Made by a program: the position numbers and the translations under genes. From NCBI RefSeq assembly GCF_000069945.1, contig NC_010545.1:1488001-1552000 (forward strand): a DNA stretch of 64,000 nt, read 5' to 3'. This DNA comes from Corynebacterium urealyticum DSM 7109. Lineage in GTDB: Bacteria; Actinomycetota; Actinomycetes; Mycobacteriales; Mycobacteriaceae. The notes beneath the pieces are model-generated. The model did not search any database, was not told where the DNA came from, and worked only from the letters and a program-made list of their open reading frames with translations. Positions 1 to 9,195 of this stretch are shown in pieces (positions within the stretch are counted from its first letter, which is position 1; every line of letters starts with the position of its first letter).

Positions 1-2955
1 CAGCTGCACCATGTCCAGCCCCAGGCGCTCATGCAGCCGTACCAGCTGCCGGTCGCGCTCGGTGATGCGGTACTCGTTGATGTAGTCGTGCACTGTCTTA
101 CCCGGTTGCAGGGTCACGTCACCTGCTTGGAGGTCGTGCAGCCAGCGGTTAGCGTAGCGCTGGTCATCCTTACTCAGACGCGCGAAGCTGTCATGCAGCT
201 CTTCCAGCAGGTCATCGAGCACATCCTGCGGCACGCCGTCCTGGAGGGCCTTGAGGTACTTGTCGAACTTGCTGTTGAGGTACTCGGCATCAATGCGGTC
301 GGTGTCGATGTGCGTGATGTGCACGTCAATGTCGAAGGGTGCATCCTCAGGCAACTGCTCTGAGTCGTCGCCTGCTTTGCCGAGTTCCTTATAACGGGTC
401 ACCAGCGTGGTGTAGGTGTCCTCGGTAAGTTCCACCACGATAGGCTCCAGCGGGGCATCGAAGTAGTAGGTGTCCTTGTCCCAGGTGAAGCCCTGCACCT
501 GCGCGGCCTGAAGTTCCCGGTACATGCGGTTGAAGGTCTTGGCGAACTCGCCTTGGTCTGCCTCAACGTCGGGTAGCTGCGAGAAGTCCGGCTGGCCGGT
601 CTTCGGGTCTGTAAACAGCGCCTCGATGGTAGCGAAGCACTCGTTAGTGGACTTGAGATGGTCACCGAGGTGGTCCACGAACAGACCGAGGGGGCGGTCG
701 CCGGAGTAGAGCTTTACCGCCCGGTCGATGTTGCCCCGCATAGTGTGCGGTCTGCGGTAGTAGCGGATGGACCCGAAGGGCTTTTCCGGGCCGAAGATGC
801 GGTTGGTGCGCGAGAAAGCCTGGATGATGGATTCGTATTCGATTACCTTGTCCAGGTACAGGGTGTTGAGCCACTTGGAGTCGAAGCCGGTGAGCATTTG
901 GTCCACGACGATGAGCAGGTCGATGTGTTGGCTGCGGTCCTCGAGGAAGGCCTTGGCGTTGTAAGGCTTCTTGTGGGCTAGGCGCTTGGAGACGTCCTTT
1001 TTGAACTCATCATGGGTCGGCATGGTGAAGTGCTGGCCGTAGGTGTTGTTGTAGTCGCGGAGAATCTCCAGCAGGCCGTCTTCCTTGAACAGCTGATTGT
1101 CCCCGGCGTTGTCGATGTTGGGGTCGAATAGTGCTGTCACGTTGATATGCGGGTACTGGTTTTTGAAGATGCGGTAGTACTCCACGGCGTCGGGGATGCT
1201 GGAGGTCGCGAGGATGGCATGGAACATGCTGTTGCGGCTCAGCTGCATCCAGTGCTCGTTGATGTCGCTGGCGACAGCCTCGCGGTGGTTTGCCTTTTCA
1301 TACTGGGTCGTCGGCAGGTAGTCCTCGATGCCCTTGGTGACACGCTTATAGGTGCTGTTGCCTTTATCATCCTTTTCCAGCTCATAGATAGAGGCCATAG
1401 GGACCTGCTTCTTGTCCATGAACTTGCTGTAGACTGCCGCCTTCTGCGGGTCCGAAAGTACTTCCTCTACGGTCTTGGCCTTGGCCGCCTGGAGGGCGAC
1501 CACGGTGCGCACGTCATGTGCCCTGAAGGTCTCCACCATCTCCGGGTCGAAGCTCAACACATTCTTATCGCGGATGCCATCGGCAATCGAGTAGCGGTGT
1601 AGCTCATTGCCGAACAGGGTGGTCGTGGTGGAGTGCTTCTTCTGGTTCTCATCGTGGATGGGCGTGCCGGTGAAGCCAAAGAACAGCGCGTTCGGCAAGG
1701 TACGCTTGACGGAGGCGAGCATGTCACCGAAGGTGGTGCGGTGTGCCTCATCGACGATGAAGACCACGCGCTTGGAACGGATGAGGTCCAGGTCAGCTGT
1801 CTTCATAGTCTCAGCGTTGACGCGGCTCATCTTGTGCAGTGAGGTCACGATGAGGGTGGAGCGCTTGTCCTTGAGCAGCGTTGCCAGGTTGGCAGCACTG
1901 GAGGTGTCCTCCACCGCGATGCTGTCACCGCCGTAGCTGACGTAGTTCTCCAGCGACTGCGTGCCCAGCTCCACACGGTCGAGCAGGAACACTACCTTGT
2001 CGGCGTTGTGGGAGTCAGCGATGAGCTGAGCGGTCTTGAAGCTAGTAATCGTCTTGCCGGAGCCGGTGGTGTGCCAGATGTAGCCCCCCAGCTGGTCGCC
2101 GCTGTCCCAGTCGTGACGGTCCACACGGTCAGCGATACGTGAGGCTGCATAGTACTGGTAGGAACGCATAACCAACAGGTTGCCGGAGGCCCGGTCAGCG
2201 ACGGTGTAGAAGCCGATGAGCTGGTGCGCCATCGGAATGGACAGCAGCGCACGTGCCACGTCATCCCATTGATTGACCGGCTCGTTGTTAAAGTCGGCCC
2301 AGTGGAAGAAGTAGTCCGGGTTGAACTTGCCTGCGCCCGGGTTGGCGAAGTAGAGCGTCTCCTCTGGGGTGATGGCGACGAAGATTTGCACCAGGGAGAA
2401 GATGCCCTGGTAGACGCCCTCGTGGGCGTACTTGGCTATCTGGTTCGCACCTTGGGAGACCGGCACGCCGGAGCGCTTCAGCTCGATGTGGAAGACCGGC
2501 ATACCGTTGATGAGCAGCATCAAGTCGCCACGTCGAATGGGCAGCAGCTTATTGGCGGTCTGGAAGCGCGGCTGGACGGCAATCTGGTAGCGCGACTGGC
2601 CACCGGCAATCTCTAGGCGGTCGTAGATTTTCAGGCTGACCTCAGAGCCGAAGTTGGGGGCCTGCGGTGCATCTCGGGTAATGGTCACGGTGCGACCGTT
2701 GATGAACTCGTTGAGCGCCAGCGGCGTGCGCAGGTTGTTGACCTGCTCGATGATTTGTGCCATCTCGCCTTCGGTGAGCGGCACGTCGCCTAGCAGGTTA
2801 CGGCCCCGGTTGTTGGCGTAAAGAATATCTGCCCAGTTGTCGATGAGCTGTTGCTCTGTCGGGAAGCGCAGCAGCTGCTTGCTCCAACCGTGGCGGGTGA
2901 GCAGGTCGATGAGCGCAGCCTCGAACTCAGCCTCAGAACGAAATGGTGTGGTCAT
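1..2955 (-). CDS. hsdR: Type I restriction enzyme, R (endonuclease/translocase) subunit, 3' end outside window
   Basis: Motor and nuclease subunit of a type I restriction-modification complex: it translocates and cuts DNA unmodified at the site read by HsdS. The frame is open from an ATG at 2955 to the window edge (985 codons), so only the C-terminus is missing; the family is usually about 1000-1100 residues. Visible motifs are the PD-(D/E)xK nuclease element HIELKRSG (about residues 156-163), Walker A GYIWHTTGSGKT (about 291-302) and the DEAH box FIVDEAHR near base 1750. It starts 9 bp after the hsdS stop, so the three hsd genes form one minus-strand operon in the order M-S-R. Confidence 0.95.
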   Translation of the reverse strand, partial: MTTPFRSEAEFEAALIDLLTRHGWSKQLLRFPTEQQLIDNWADILYANNRGRNLLGDVPLTEGEMAQIIEQVNNLRTPLALNEFINGRTVTITRDAPQAPNFGSEVSLKIYDRLEIAGGQSRYQIAVQPRFQTANKLLPIRRGDLMLLINGMPVFHIELKRSGVPVSQGANQIAKYAHEGVYQGIFSLVQIFVAITPEETLYFANPGAGKFNPDYFFHWADFNNEPVNQWDDVARALLSIPMAHQLIGFYTVADRASGNLLVMRSYQYYAASRIADRVDRHDWDSGDQLGGYIWHTTGSGKTITSFKTAQLIADSHNADKVVFLLDRVELGTQSLENYVSYGGDSIAVEDTSSAANLATLLKDKRSTLIVTSLHKMSRVNAETMKTADLDLIRSKRVVFIVDEAHRTTFGDMLASVKRTLPNALFFGFTGTPIHDENQKKHSTTTTLFGNELHRYSIADGIRDKNVLSFDPEMVETFRAHDVRTVVALQAAKAKTVEEVLSDPQKAAVYSKFMDKKQVPMASIYELEKDDKGNSTYKRVTKGIEDYLPTTQYEKANHREAVASDINEHWMQLSRNSMFHAILATSSIPDAVEYYRIFKNQYPHINVTALFDPNIDNAGDNQLFKEDGLLEILRDYNNTYGQHFTMPTHDEFKKDVSKRLAHKKPYNAKAFLEDRSQHIDLLIVVDQMLTGFDSKWLNTLYLDKVIEYESIIQAFSRTNRIFGPEKPFGSIRYYRRPHTMRGNIDRAVKLYSGDRPLGLFVDHLGDHLKSTNECFATIEALFTDPKTGQPDFSQLPDVEADQGEFAKTFNRMYRELQAAQVQGFTWDKDTYYFDAPLEPIVVELTEDTYTTLVTRYKELGKAGDDSEQLPEDAPFDIDVHITHIDTDRIDAEYLNSKFDKYLKALQDGVPQDVLDDLLEELHDSFARLSKDDQRYANRWLHDLQAGDVTLQPGKTVHDYINEYRITERDRQLVRLHERLGLDMVQL

Positions 2956-2964
2956 AGCCGCTCC

Positions 2965-4209
2965 TTAGATGTACATCCGCTGCAGCAGCGCCGTCTTGGT
3001 CTGCTTGAGGGACTCGATGTACTTGGCCTCGGTAGCAATGAGCGTGTCCAGCCGTGTGAACACCGCACCGATGGCCTGCTGTTCTTCGAGAGTGGGTGGA
3101 ATGGTAGCCGCCGCCTCTGCCAAGTGACGGGCGTTCAGTGACGGCAAAGCACCGCTCTGAGTGAATCGGGTCAGGTCCACCGTCTTGAGGTAGGTATCGG
3201 CAAACTGAACATCCCAAGATTTAGTGTCCAAGGAAAACGCCATCAGATTGTTGTCGAGGAGGAATGTGTCGGTAGCGAGTCTTTTGCGCCCTAGAAAGAC
3301 AGCAGCACCAACCTTGGCGAACAGAATCGCAGGTACAGCTGTTACAGGTATCCAGTGATTGCGAACAATCTGTTCCTCCGTCACATAGTGGTTGGCGGAA
3401 CGCAGTTGCAGCTCATTCCCTGGTGCGGAGAGGTCCGATACCTTGTAGAAAGGTAGGCCTGTGTCCCCGCCTTGTTCACGTTCCGGGAATCCGACGCCTG
3501 ACTTGAACGAGCCGAGTTCACCCAGTGTTGTCGTCTTCCACTCACCGTCGAAGCCCTCCAGGCGCAACTCCGGCACCGTCTGGCCCTCCTGCGGAAACAT
3601 CCGTTGCATGAGCGCAGTCTTGGCCTGCTGCAGAGCCTGGTGCTTCTTGGAGTGCTGGTTGATGGCAGCGTCGAGGTTGGTGAAGATAGCGCCGATGGCC
3701 TGCTGTTCTTCGAGCGTTGGAAAATAAGCTGTGACGGTACCGTATTGCGGGAATGAAATGTTCAGCAACCCGTCCATACGTGCACCAGAAGATACAAGCC
3801 GTTCAAGTTGACTTTGGACGCTCTTGCGATTTAGCGAATACGACGTGAATGTCGGGTGTTCCTCGGGCACCCGAAAACAGTGATAGACAAATGGGACCCT
3901 AGCGGCACTTTCTCGAAGCTCGAAGCAGGAGCCGAAGGGACGAATTTTACTGGCACCGTGGTTATATGCCAGCTCCCCTTGATGTAGCTCAATGTATTTG
4001 CTCAGGCTCTTGCCTGCGTTGTCACTTGAGTACTTTTCGGATTGATTAATGAATCCGTCAGCTGCCGAGATCATCATGACGGGTGCAGTTGAGTCGGGGT
4101 TGACGCGAGCGACAGGGACGGAGATTTGCTGTACAGTTTTTTCTTCCCACTCATCCTCGAAGCCATCCAGGCGTAGCGCGGGCACGTTGTGGCTATGCAT
4201 CGCGATCAC
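2965..4209 (-). CDS. hsdS: Type I restriction-modification specificity subunit S
   Basis: DNA-recognition subunit that sets the target of both methylation and restriction. At 414 aa it has the standard arrangement of two target-recognition domains, each closed by a conserved helix: the repeated phrases LEEQQAIGAIF/LEEQQAIGAVF and QAKTALMQRM/QTKTALLQRM mark the two spacer helices. The two recognition domains differ, predicting a bipartite asymmetric site. The frame can start at GTG 4209 or ATG 4200; both lie inside the hsdM 3' end (overlap up to 17 bp), implying translational coupling. Recognition domains of this family change quickly by recombination, so specificity cannot be read from sequence. 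Confidence 0.95.
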   Translation of the reverse strand: MIAMHSHNVPALRLDGFEDEWEEKTVQQISVPVARVNPDSTAPVMMISAADGFINQSEKYSSDNAGKSLSKYIELHQGELAYNHGASKIRPFGSCFELRESAARVPFVYHCFRVPEEHPTFTSYSLNRKSVQSQLERLVSSGARMDGLLNISFPQYGTVTAYFPTLEEQQAIGAIFTNLDAAINQHSKKHQALQQAKTALMQRMFPQEGQTVPELRLEGFDGEWKTTTLGELGSFKSGVGFPEREQGGDTGLPFYKVSDLSAPGNELQLRSANHYVTEEQIVRNHWIPVTAVPAILFAKVGAAVFLGRKRLATDTFLLDNNLMAFSLDTKSWDVQFADTYLKTVDLTRFTQSGALPSLNARHLAEAAATIPPTLEEQQAIGAVFTRLDTLIATEAKYIESLKQTKTALLQRMYI

Positions 4210-6790
4210 CGCCCAGCAGCTCCTGGAGTGCAGCCACGGCCTGCATATCAGCGGCGTTGCCGGTAAGCCCGCTCAGTAGACCAGCGAGTTCCTGCGCTGT
4301 CTCGCGAATCTGCACGTCGAGGTCGGTCAGCGCAACGGCGTACTTATCGTGCAGCGCTTGGACGCGGCCGGCTAGGCCTGCAAGCACATGACCAGGGATT
4401 TCACGCAGGTCATCCATGAGCGCAGTAATCCACTTGGCAGTGAGCACCTCATCCACCTGCGCGTCGGTAAGCGCTTCGATGGTCGCGTAGGTGTCTTTCT
4501 CCAGCTGCTCTTGCGCAGCTTTGAGATCCTTCTTGAGCTTGTCGCGCTGGGCGATAAGTGCCTTGGCGCTGAGCATGGCAGCCTCGGTGCTGCCCTCCGG
4601 CCAGGTCTCGCCCTCGGCCAGCTTCGGCAGGTCCTTGATGGCCTTGTTCAGCTCGGTCTTTTTGAAGGCATCCTGCTTGTCGTTGAGTACCTCTACCAGG
4701 TCGACCTTGTCGTCTTCGCTTAAGTTCTCGACGAGCTGCGTTAACTCAGATACAGCTGTGTCCACGTCGCGGCTTAGCTGCGTTACCTGGTCCTTCTGTT
4801 GCGTCAGGTAGAAGGTCTGCACCAACTCGTTGGGAACAATGCGCCCGTCCCATCCGATTTGGACATAGACCTTCTTCTTGTCCTTGGTCTTCCACTCCAT
4901 CACGGGGTCGTTGACCCGCACGGCATCGAGGCCTTCGGTCTGGATGACCTCCAGGTCACCGGTGGTTTCGACCCAGCTGTCATGCAGTACCTGGTAGCCC
5001 TCGTAAGCATCGACCAATGGCACTGGGTCGAGGCGGTCGAACAGGTCTTCCTTGAGCTGGCCCTCGGCGGTGGTGATGGGCACGGTGGCTGCACCATCCA
5101 CCAGCAGCGCGTGCAGCTTCTCCGGGAAGTCGGATAGTGCAGCGTCAACCTGGTTACGCAGTGCCTGGGCTGCAGGGTGCTGGTTGATGGTCTCGCGCAG
5201 GTTGGTGGTCTTCAGCTCCGCGTAGCCTTCTGCCTTCTCGGTGAACAGCGCCTCACGCAATCCCGGCAGGGCGGTCCAGTAGTGCTCCAGGGTGGAAATC
5301 TCACTGGTGGGGATGCCGCCGTGCATGGTGGCGTACAGGTCAACAGCCTCCGGCGGCAGGGTAGCGGACACGTAGCGCGGGATGTTGAGGTTATGGTCGT
5401 TGGCACGAATCTCGTCGCGGGTCACGACCTTAGCGAAGTGCGGCACGTCCACGCGGTTGTGAACGGCATCGACGATGCGTTGGATGTCACGGGCACGCAG
5501 GTGGTTGTACTTGCCCTGCTTGATGAAGCCCTGCGAGGCGTCGATGAACAGCACGTCATCGCGGTCACGCTCCTGCTTGAGCACCATGATGATGGTCGCG
5601 ATACCGGTGCCGTAGAAGATGTTGGACGGCAGGCCAATGACGGCGTCGATGTGGTTGGCCTCGATGAGATTGCGGCGGATGTCGGCCTCCGAGCCGCCAC
5701 GGAACAGCACGCCGTGCGGCAGGACGATGGTGAGGATACCGTCGGGTTTGACGTGGAACAGCTCATGCAACAGGAAGGCGTAGTCGGCCTTGGTCTTGGG
5801 CGCTAGAGCAAACCGCGCGAATCGAGGGTCAGCCCCATTGCCTTCCGGTTCCCACTTCTGGGAGTAGGGCGGGTTGGAGACTACTGCATCCACATATAAC
5901 GGCTGGTAGGTCTGCACCGGGTCAGACTCGTCGAACATCGGCCAGTCATGGGCCAAGCTGTCACCGTTGCGGGCAACGATATTGTCCGCCTTCACGCCGC
6001 GCATGACCAGGTTCATACGGGTGAGGTTATAGGTGTTCTCGCGCAGCTCCTGGGCGAAGTACTTAATACGGTCTGGGTCGCCCATGCGCTTGGCGACGGC
6101 CTGACCGATGTTAAGTAGCAGGGAGCCAGAGCCGGAGGTCGGGTCGTAAATCTGAATCTCGTCGCGGCCCTTGAGGTGGTCAGCGACGATGTTGCTCATG
6201 ACAAGCGAGACCTCGTGCGGGGTGTAGAACTCGCCTGCCTTCTTGCCCGCGTTGGCCGCGAACTTCTCGATGAGGTACTCGTAGATGTAGCCCAGCACGT
6301 CATAGCCCTGCTTGCCGTCAGTGGGGATGTCATCGATAAGGTCCAGTAGCTTCTTGATGGCAGCAGTACGGGCAGCGTCGGTTGTGCCCAACTTCGACAG
6401 GCTGGTGTCCAGGGTGTTAAGGATGCCGTCGAAGACGTGCTTGCGCTCCGGGGCGATGTTGCGCTTGAAGGTAGCCAGGCCCTCACGCACGTGAGCGATG
6501 GAGAAGTCGTTACCCTTGTCTCGCCACGTTGAGTACAGGTTCTCGTACGTAAGGAAGTAGCCCAAGTTGTTACGTACCAGGGCCACGGTGTCAGTGTCGG
6601 TCTCAACGAGCGCATCTGGCAGGTCTTCCGGCTCAGCGTCGTTATCGAGCATGAACTGCTCTACTTGGTCGGACAAGAACTTATAGAAGATGAAGCCGAG
6701 GATGTAGTCCTTGTACTCATTGGCCTCAATCTTGGAGCGCATATTGTTGGCCGACTCCCAGATGCGGGAGGCTAGTTCTTGTTTGTTCAT
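4193..6790 (-). CDS. hsdM: Type I restriction-modification N6-adenine methyltransferase subunit M, long form
   Basis: Modification subunit: with HsdS it transfers a methyl group from AdoMet to adenine N6. The N-terminal half is typical: HsdM helical domain (about 1-160), GEFYTP (186-191), AdoMet-binding motif DPTSGSGSL (216-224) and catalytic motif NPPY (306-309). At 865 aa it exceeds the classical roughly 520-residue subunits. The extra C-terminal part (about 520-865) is rich in Lys, Glu, Gln and Leu heptads near 690-790 and looks like a coiled-coil extension, known from a subset of long HsdM proteins. It is the first gene of the intact operon, with only a weak purine-rich stretch before the ATG. 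Confidence 0.95.
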   Translation of the reverse strand: MNKQELASRIWESANNMRSKIEANEYKDYILGFIFYKFLSDQVEQFMLDNDAEPEDLPDALVETDTDTVALVRNNLGYFLTYENLYSTWRDKGNDFSIAHVREGLATFKRNIAPERKHVFDGILNTLDTSLSKLGTTDAARTAAIKKLLDLIDDIPTDGKQGYDVLGYIYEYLIEKFAANAGKKAGEFYTPHEVSLVMSNIVADHLKGRDEIQIYDPTSGSGSLLLNIGQAVAKRMGDPDRIKYFAQELRENTYNLTRMNLVMRGVKADNIVARNGDSLAHDWPMFDESDPVQTYQPLYVDAVVSNPPYSQKWEPEGNGADPRFARFALAPKTKADYAFLLHELFHVKPDGILTIVLPHGVLFRGGSEADIRRNLIEANHIDAVIGLPSNIFYGTGIATIIMVLKQERDRDDVLFIDASQGFIKQGKYNHLRARDIQRIVDAVHNRVDVPHFAKVVTRDEIRANDHNLNIPRYVSATLPPEAVDLYATMHGGIPTSEISTLEHYWTALPGLREALFTEKAEGYAELKTTNLRETINQHPAAQALRNQVDAALSDFPEKLHALLVDGAATVPITTAEGQLKEDLFDRLDPVPLVDAYEGYQVLHDSWVETTGDLEVIQTEGLDAVRVNDPVMEWKTKDKKKVYVQIGWDGRIVPNELVQTFYLTQQKDQVTQLSRDVDTAVSELTQLVENLSEDDKVDLVEVLNDKQDAFKKTELNKAIKDLPKLAEGETWPEGSTEAAMLSAKALIAQRDKLKKDLKAAQEQLEKDTYATIEALTDAQVDEVLTAKWITALMDDLREIPGHVLAGLAGRVQALHDKYAVALTDLDVQIRETAQELAGLLSGLTGNAADMQAVAALQELLGGDRDA

Positions 6791-6826
6791 GGGGGAACTT
6801 TCTTCACTAAGGCATTAACTACATGG

Positions 6827-7060
6827 CTAGATCGCGGTCCATGAACCGCCGTCCACGCGACGGGCGACCAGGTCGATACCGGTATCAGCCTTGCCGCCGT
6901 TGTAGCGCCAATCAGTCCATCGGTAGACCTCATCAAACTGGGTCTTCAGCGTGGGGTCGGTACGGAAATAATTGACCATCAGCTTCTCAAAAGCGATGCC
7001 ATACTTCGCCTTCGGCTGATTATCACGCAGCTGGGTGAGGACCTCGGAAAACTTCGCCAT
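6827..7060 (-). pseudogene. N-terminal remnant of a restriction-type DEAD/DEAH helicase (type ISP/III-like)
   Basis: A 77-codon frame from ATG 7060 (an upstream in-frame start at 7090 is possible) encodes a recognisable beginning: KFSEVLTQLRDN, GIAFEKLMVNYFRTDP, then VYRWTDW and TGIDLVAR. This matches the N-terminal Mrr-like PD-(D/E)xK region of large restriction/helicase proteins, where TGIDLVA is normally followed by a CAIQCK-type motif holding the catalytic lysine. Here the frame ends at TAI-stop, exactly before that motif, and nothing downstream continues it. I infer a gene cut by recombination when the hsd operon was inserted or replaced; without the lysine the fragment should not be a nuclease. 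Confidence 0.7.
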
Positions 7061-7314
7061 GGAGCCATTATGCCCCGTGACCGGAATCACTCAACTACCG
7101 GCACGGGCCGTAACGCGCGTTCCCCCTACCGCACCCCTACCGCCCCTGCTCGGTTCGGCAGCAAAGATAGCTGGCGGACGAAACTCCCATTTTTCAAAAA
7201 TATGTTCGATTTCCCTGCGGTCGTCTGCCCCCACGGTTAGCTTTAACAACTGAGGCCTCAACGAGAGGCCCGCTGTTGGCTACCGCACCGCATTCGAAAG
7301 GAGCACGTCTGAAA

Positions 7315-8139
7315 ATGGATCAGGCACTTACTCGCTACATTCCCGACCACTGGGGACCAACGCTCGCATCGCTGTGCGAGGGGACCGCCGGAACTCTACA
7401 GGCGATCGCGCGTTGCTCACCCTCCGAGAGCAAAGAAATGCGGGCACTAGCGCACGAAATTTTCGATACGGACATCTACTTCGTCCCCGCGCTAACCGAG
7501 GAGATTAACCAAGCACTCGCGAATCACACTGCGAGCCTGGTTCGCGGCCTCGGACACCTCATTAACCGCGTAGGGTTGCGCGCCGCAAGGACACCGCTCG
7601 TTATCGCAGCCTTGGAAACCAGTAGTCTGCTCCAGAGAATCAACCAATTCTCCTACGTGGACCGATGCTATTGGGCCACCCGCGTTATCACCGATAAGAT
7701 GACGTCTCCAAGGCTCTTGCGGGAATTCAGCGAGCTTGAAGGATTTCTCGAGGCTATTCAGACGGCATACGAGACAAAAGTTTCGGATAGTCGGGAACCA
7801 TTTCCCGATGATGCCACTCTGGTCTCCGAGATGATGGGTCACCTCATCGGTGGTGACTCTTTTTATAAAGAGGAGTGCGAATACGCCGAGCAACACGCCC
7901 TAGCCGCACACCATGATGCGACCGTGAAGAACCAGTATCCGGCGACGGCCGAATTTCACCAGTTTCTTGGTACGATCCACGCCCTCCGGTGTGCAGAGTC
8001 TGCTGCTCACTTCCTTGCTTGGCGCCGGGATGGCACCGAGTCCGAAGGTTTCCTAGAAGCCCTCAGCGAAATTTCGTCAAGGCGCGAGCGCATTGCCAGC
8101 GAGTACAACGAGCAACTGAAGATAGCACTAGGTGATTAG
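7315..8139 (+). CDS. Uncharacterised protein inside the defence island
   Basis: A 274-residue protein I do not recognise. The ATG at 7315 is preferred over the TTG at 7276 because AAAGGAG lies about 11 nt before it. The sequence looks soluble and largely helical, with no signal peptide or membrane segment, few cysteines and no nucleotide-binding or nuclease motif that I can see. Acidic and His/Tyr-containing helices occur in the middle (for example HLIGGDSF and EECEYAEQH). It is the only plus-strand gene between the minus-strand hsd operon and the minus-strand VIT-like and Wadjet genes. Codon use is less GC-biased than in housekeeping neighbours, which suits recent acquisition. A defence-related role is only inferred from location. 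Confidence 0.75.
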   Translation: MDQALTRYIPDHWGPTLASLCEGTAGTLQAIARCSPSESKEMRALAHEIFDTDIYFVPALTEEINQALANHTASLVRGLGHLINRVGLRAARTPLVIAALETSSLLQRINQFSYVDRCYWATRVITDKMTSPRLLREFSELEGFLEAIQTAYETKVSDSREPFPDDATLVSEMMGHLIGGDSFYKEECEYAEQHALAAHHDATVKNQYPATAEFHQFLGTIHALRCAESAAHFLAWRRDGTESEGFLEALSEISSRRERIASEYNEQLKIALGD

Positions 8140-8416
8140 CCGACTCAAAGAATGTGTCCCGCAGCCGGCCACCGCCGCTTCGCGGTCAAGCTCGCTACGC
8201 CTGAAGGCCACAAGGTACTAGAGCAAAAATGGGCAACCACCTTTAGGAAATTGTCGCCGTATTCCTTTCACAAGAGGCGATAACAACCTCTGGATAGGGC
8301 TAGATTGGGGCCCGCCATCCTGACCCGCGCCAGCCGCGATCGGAGGTTTGAAGCTTTCCGCATGTCCGTTTGAATTACCTCGTGCAGGCGAGCTCGCGAA
8401 ATACAATGATCCAGTT
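8140..8416. other. Convergent intergenic region, no gene seen
   Basis: Lies between the stop of the unknown gene and the stop of the VIT-like gene. I see no coding frame on either strand that resembles a protein, and no strong hairpin followed by a T-tract. Confidence 0.5.
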
Positions 8417-9145
8417 TTAGGCGGCACCGCCGAAGAGTGCGCCCGCGCCATAGGTGAGCGCCAGACCCAGGCCGCCACCGACGACCAGGCGAACCATCGA
8501 GCGGCCCACGCTGGTGCCCGCGATCTTCGCCGAGATCAGGCCCGTCAGGGCCAGGGAGAACATCGTCACCGCGGTGACAACCCAGGCCTGCGTGCCAGAA
8601 GGTGCCACGAAGACCGAGATCATCGGCAGCGCCGCGCCAGCCAAGAAGGACAGCGCAGAGAAGAACGCCGCCGCCCACGCGCTGGTCAGCTCGTCCGCAT
8701 CAATCCCCAGCTCCAGCTGCAGGTGGGCGCGCAGGGCGTCCTCCGCGTGGATCTCGCGGGCCGCCTCCACAGCCGTGTCCTTGCTGATCCCGTAACCGGA
8801 GAGAATCCCCGCGAGCTCCTCCAGCTCCTCCTCCGGTTCCTCCCGCAGCTCCTTCTTCTCCTTGGCGATCAGGGTCTGCTCGGAGTCCCGCTGGGCAGAG
8901 ACCGACACGTACTCCCCCAACGCCATGGACACCGCGCCAGCGATGGTGGCGGCCAGGCCGGCCATCAGGATGGCCTTATCCCCCGCCCCGGTGGCGATCA
9001 CGCCGATCAGCAGCGCCGCCACGGAGACGATGCCGTCGTTGGCACCCAACACACCAGCGCGCAGCGAGTTCATCTTCGCCGCCTCGTCGGAATCGTGAAG
9101 CTCCTGGTGAGCGCCAGGAACAGCGGGCTTGGTGGTTTTCCTCAT
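8417..9145 (-). CDS. VIT1/CCC1-family membrane protein (predicted iron/manganese transporter)
   Basis: Predicted divalent-metal transporter of the vacuolar iron transporter family. From ATG 9145 the 242-residue protein has the family's opening after a short hydrophilic leader: RAGVLGANDGIVSVAALLIGV (first helix), then a helix ending MALGEYVSVSAQRDSE, a Glu/Lys-rich cytosolic metal-binding domain (about 85-150, KEKKELREEPEEELEEL) and three C-terminal helices. Five helices and the GxNDGxVS signature are diagnostic of CCC1/VIT. A longer frame starts at 9232 but its N-terminus is unlike the family. It ends 271 bp from the unknown gene and begins 50 bp after jetD; I see no functional tie to Wadjet. 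Confidence 0.88.
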   Translation of the reverse strand: MRKTTKPAVPGAHQELHDSDEAAKMNSLRAGVLGANDGIVSVAALLIGVIATGAGDKAILMAGLAATIAGAVSMALGEYVSVSAQRDSEQTLIAKEKKELREEPEEELEELAGILSGYGISKDTAVEAAREIHAEDALRAHLQLELGIDADELTSAWAAAFFSALSFLAGAALPMISVFVAPSGTQAWVVTAVTMFSLALTGLISAKIAGTSVGRSMVRLVVGGGLGLALTYGAGALFGGAA

Positions 9146-9195
9146 GCCCGGAATTTTAGCCCACTGATTCACCAGGGCCGGACCTGCGACCGCTG

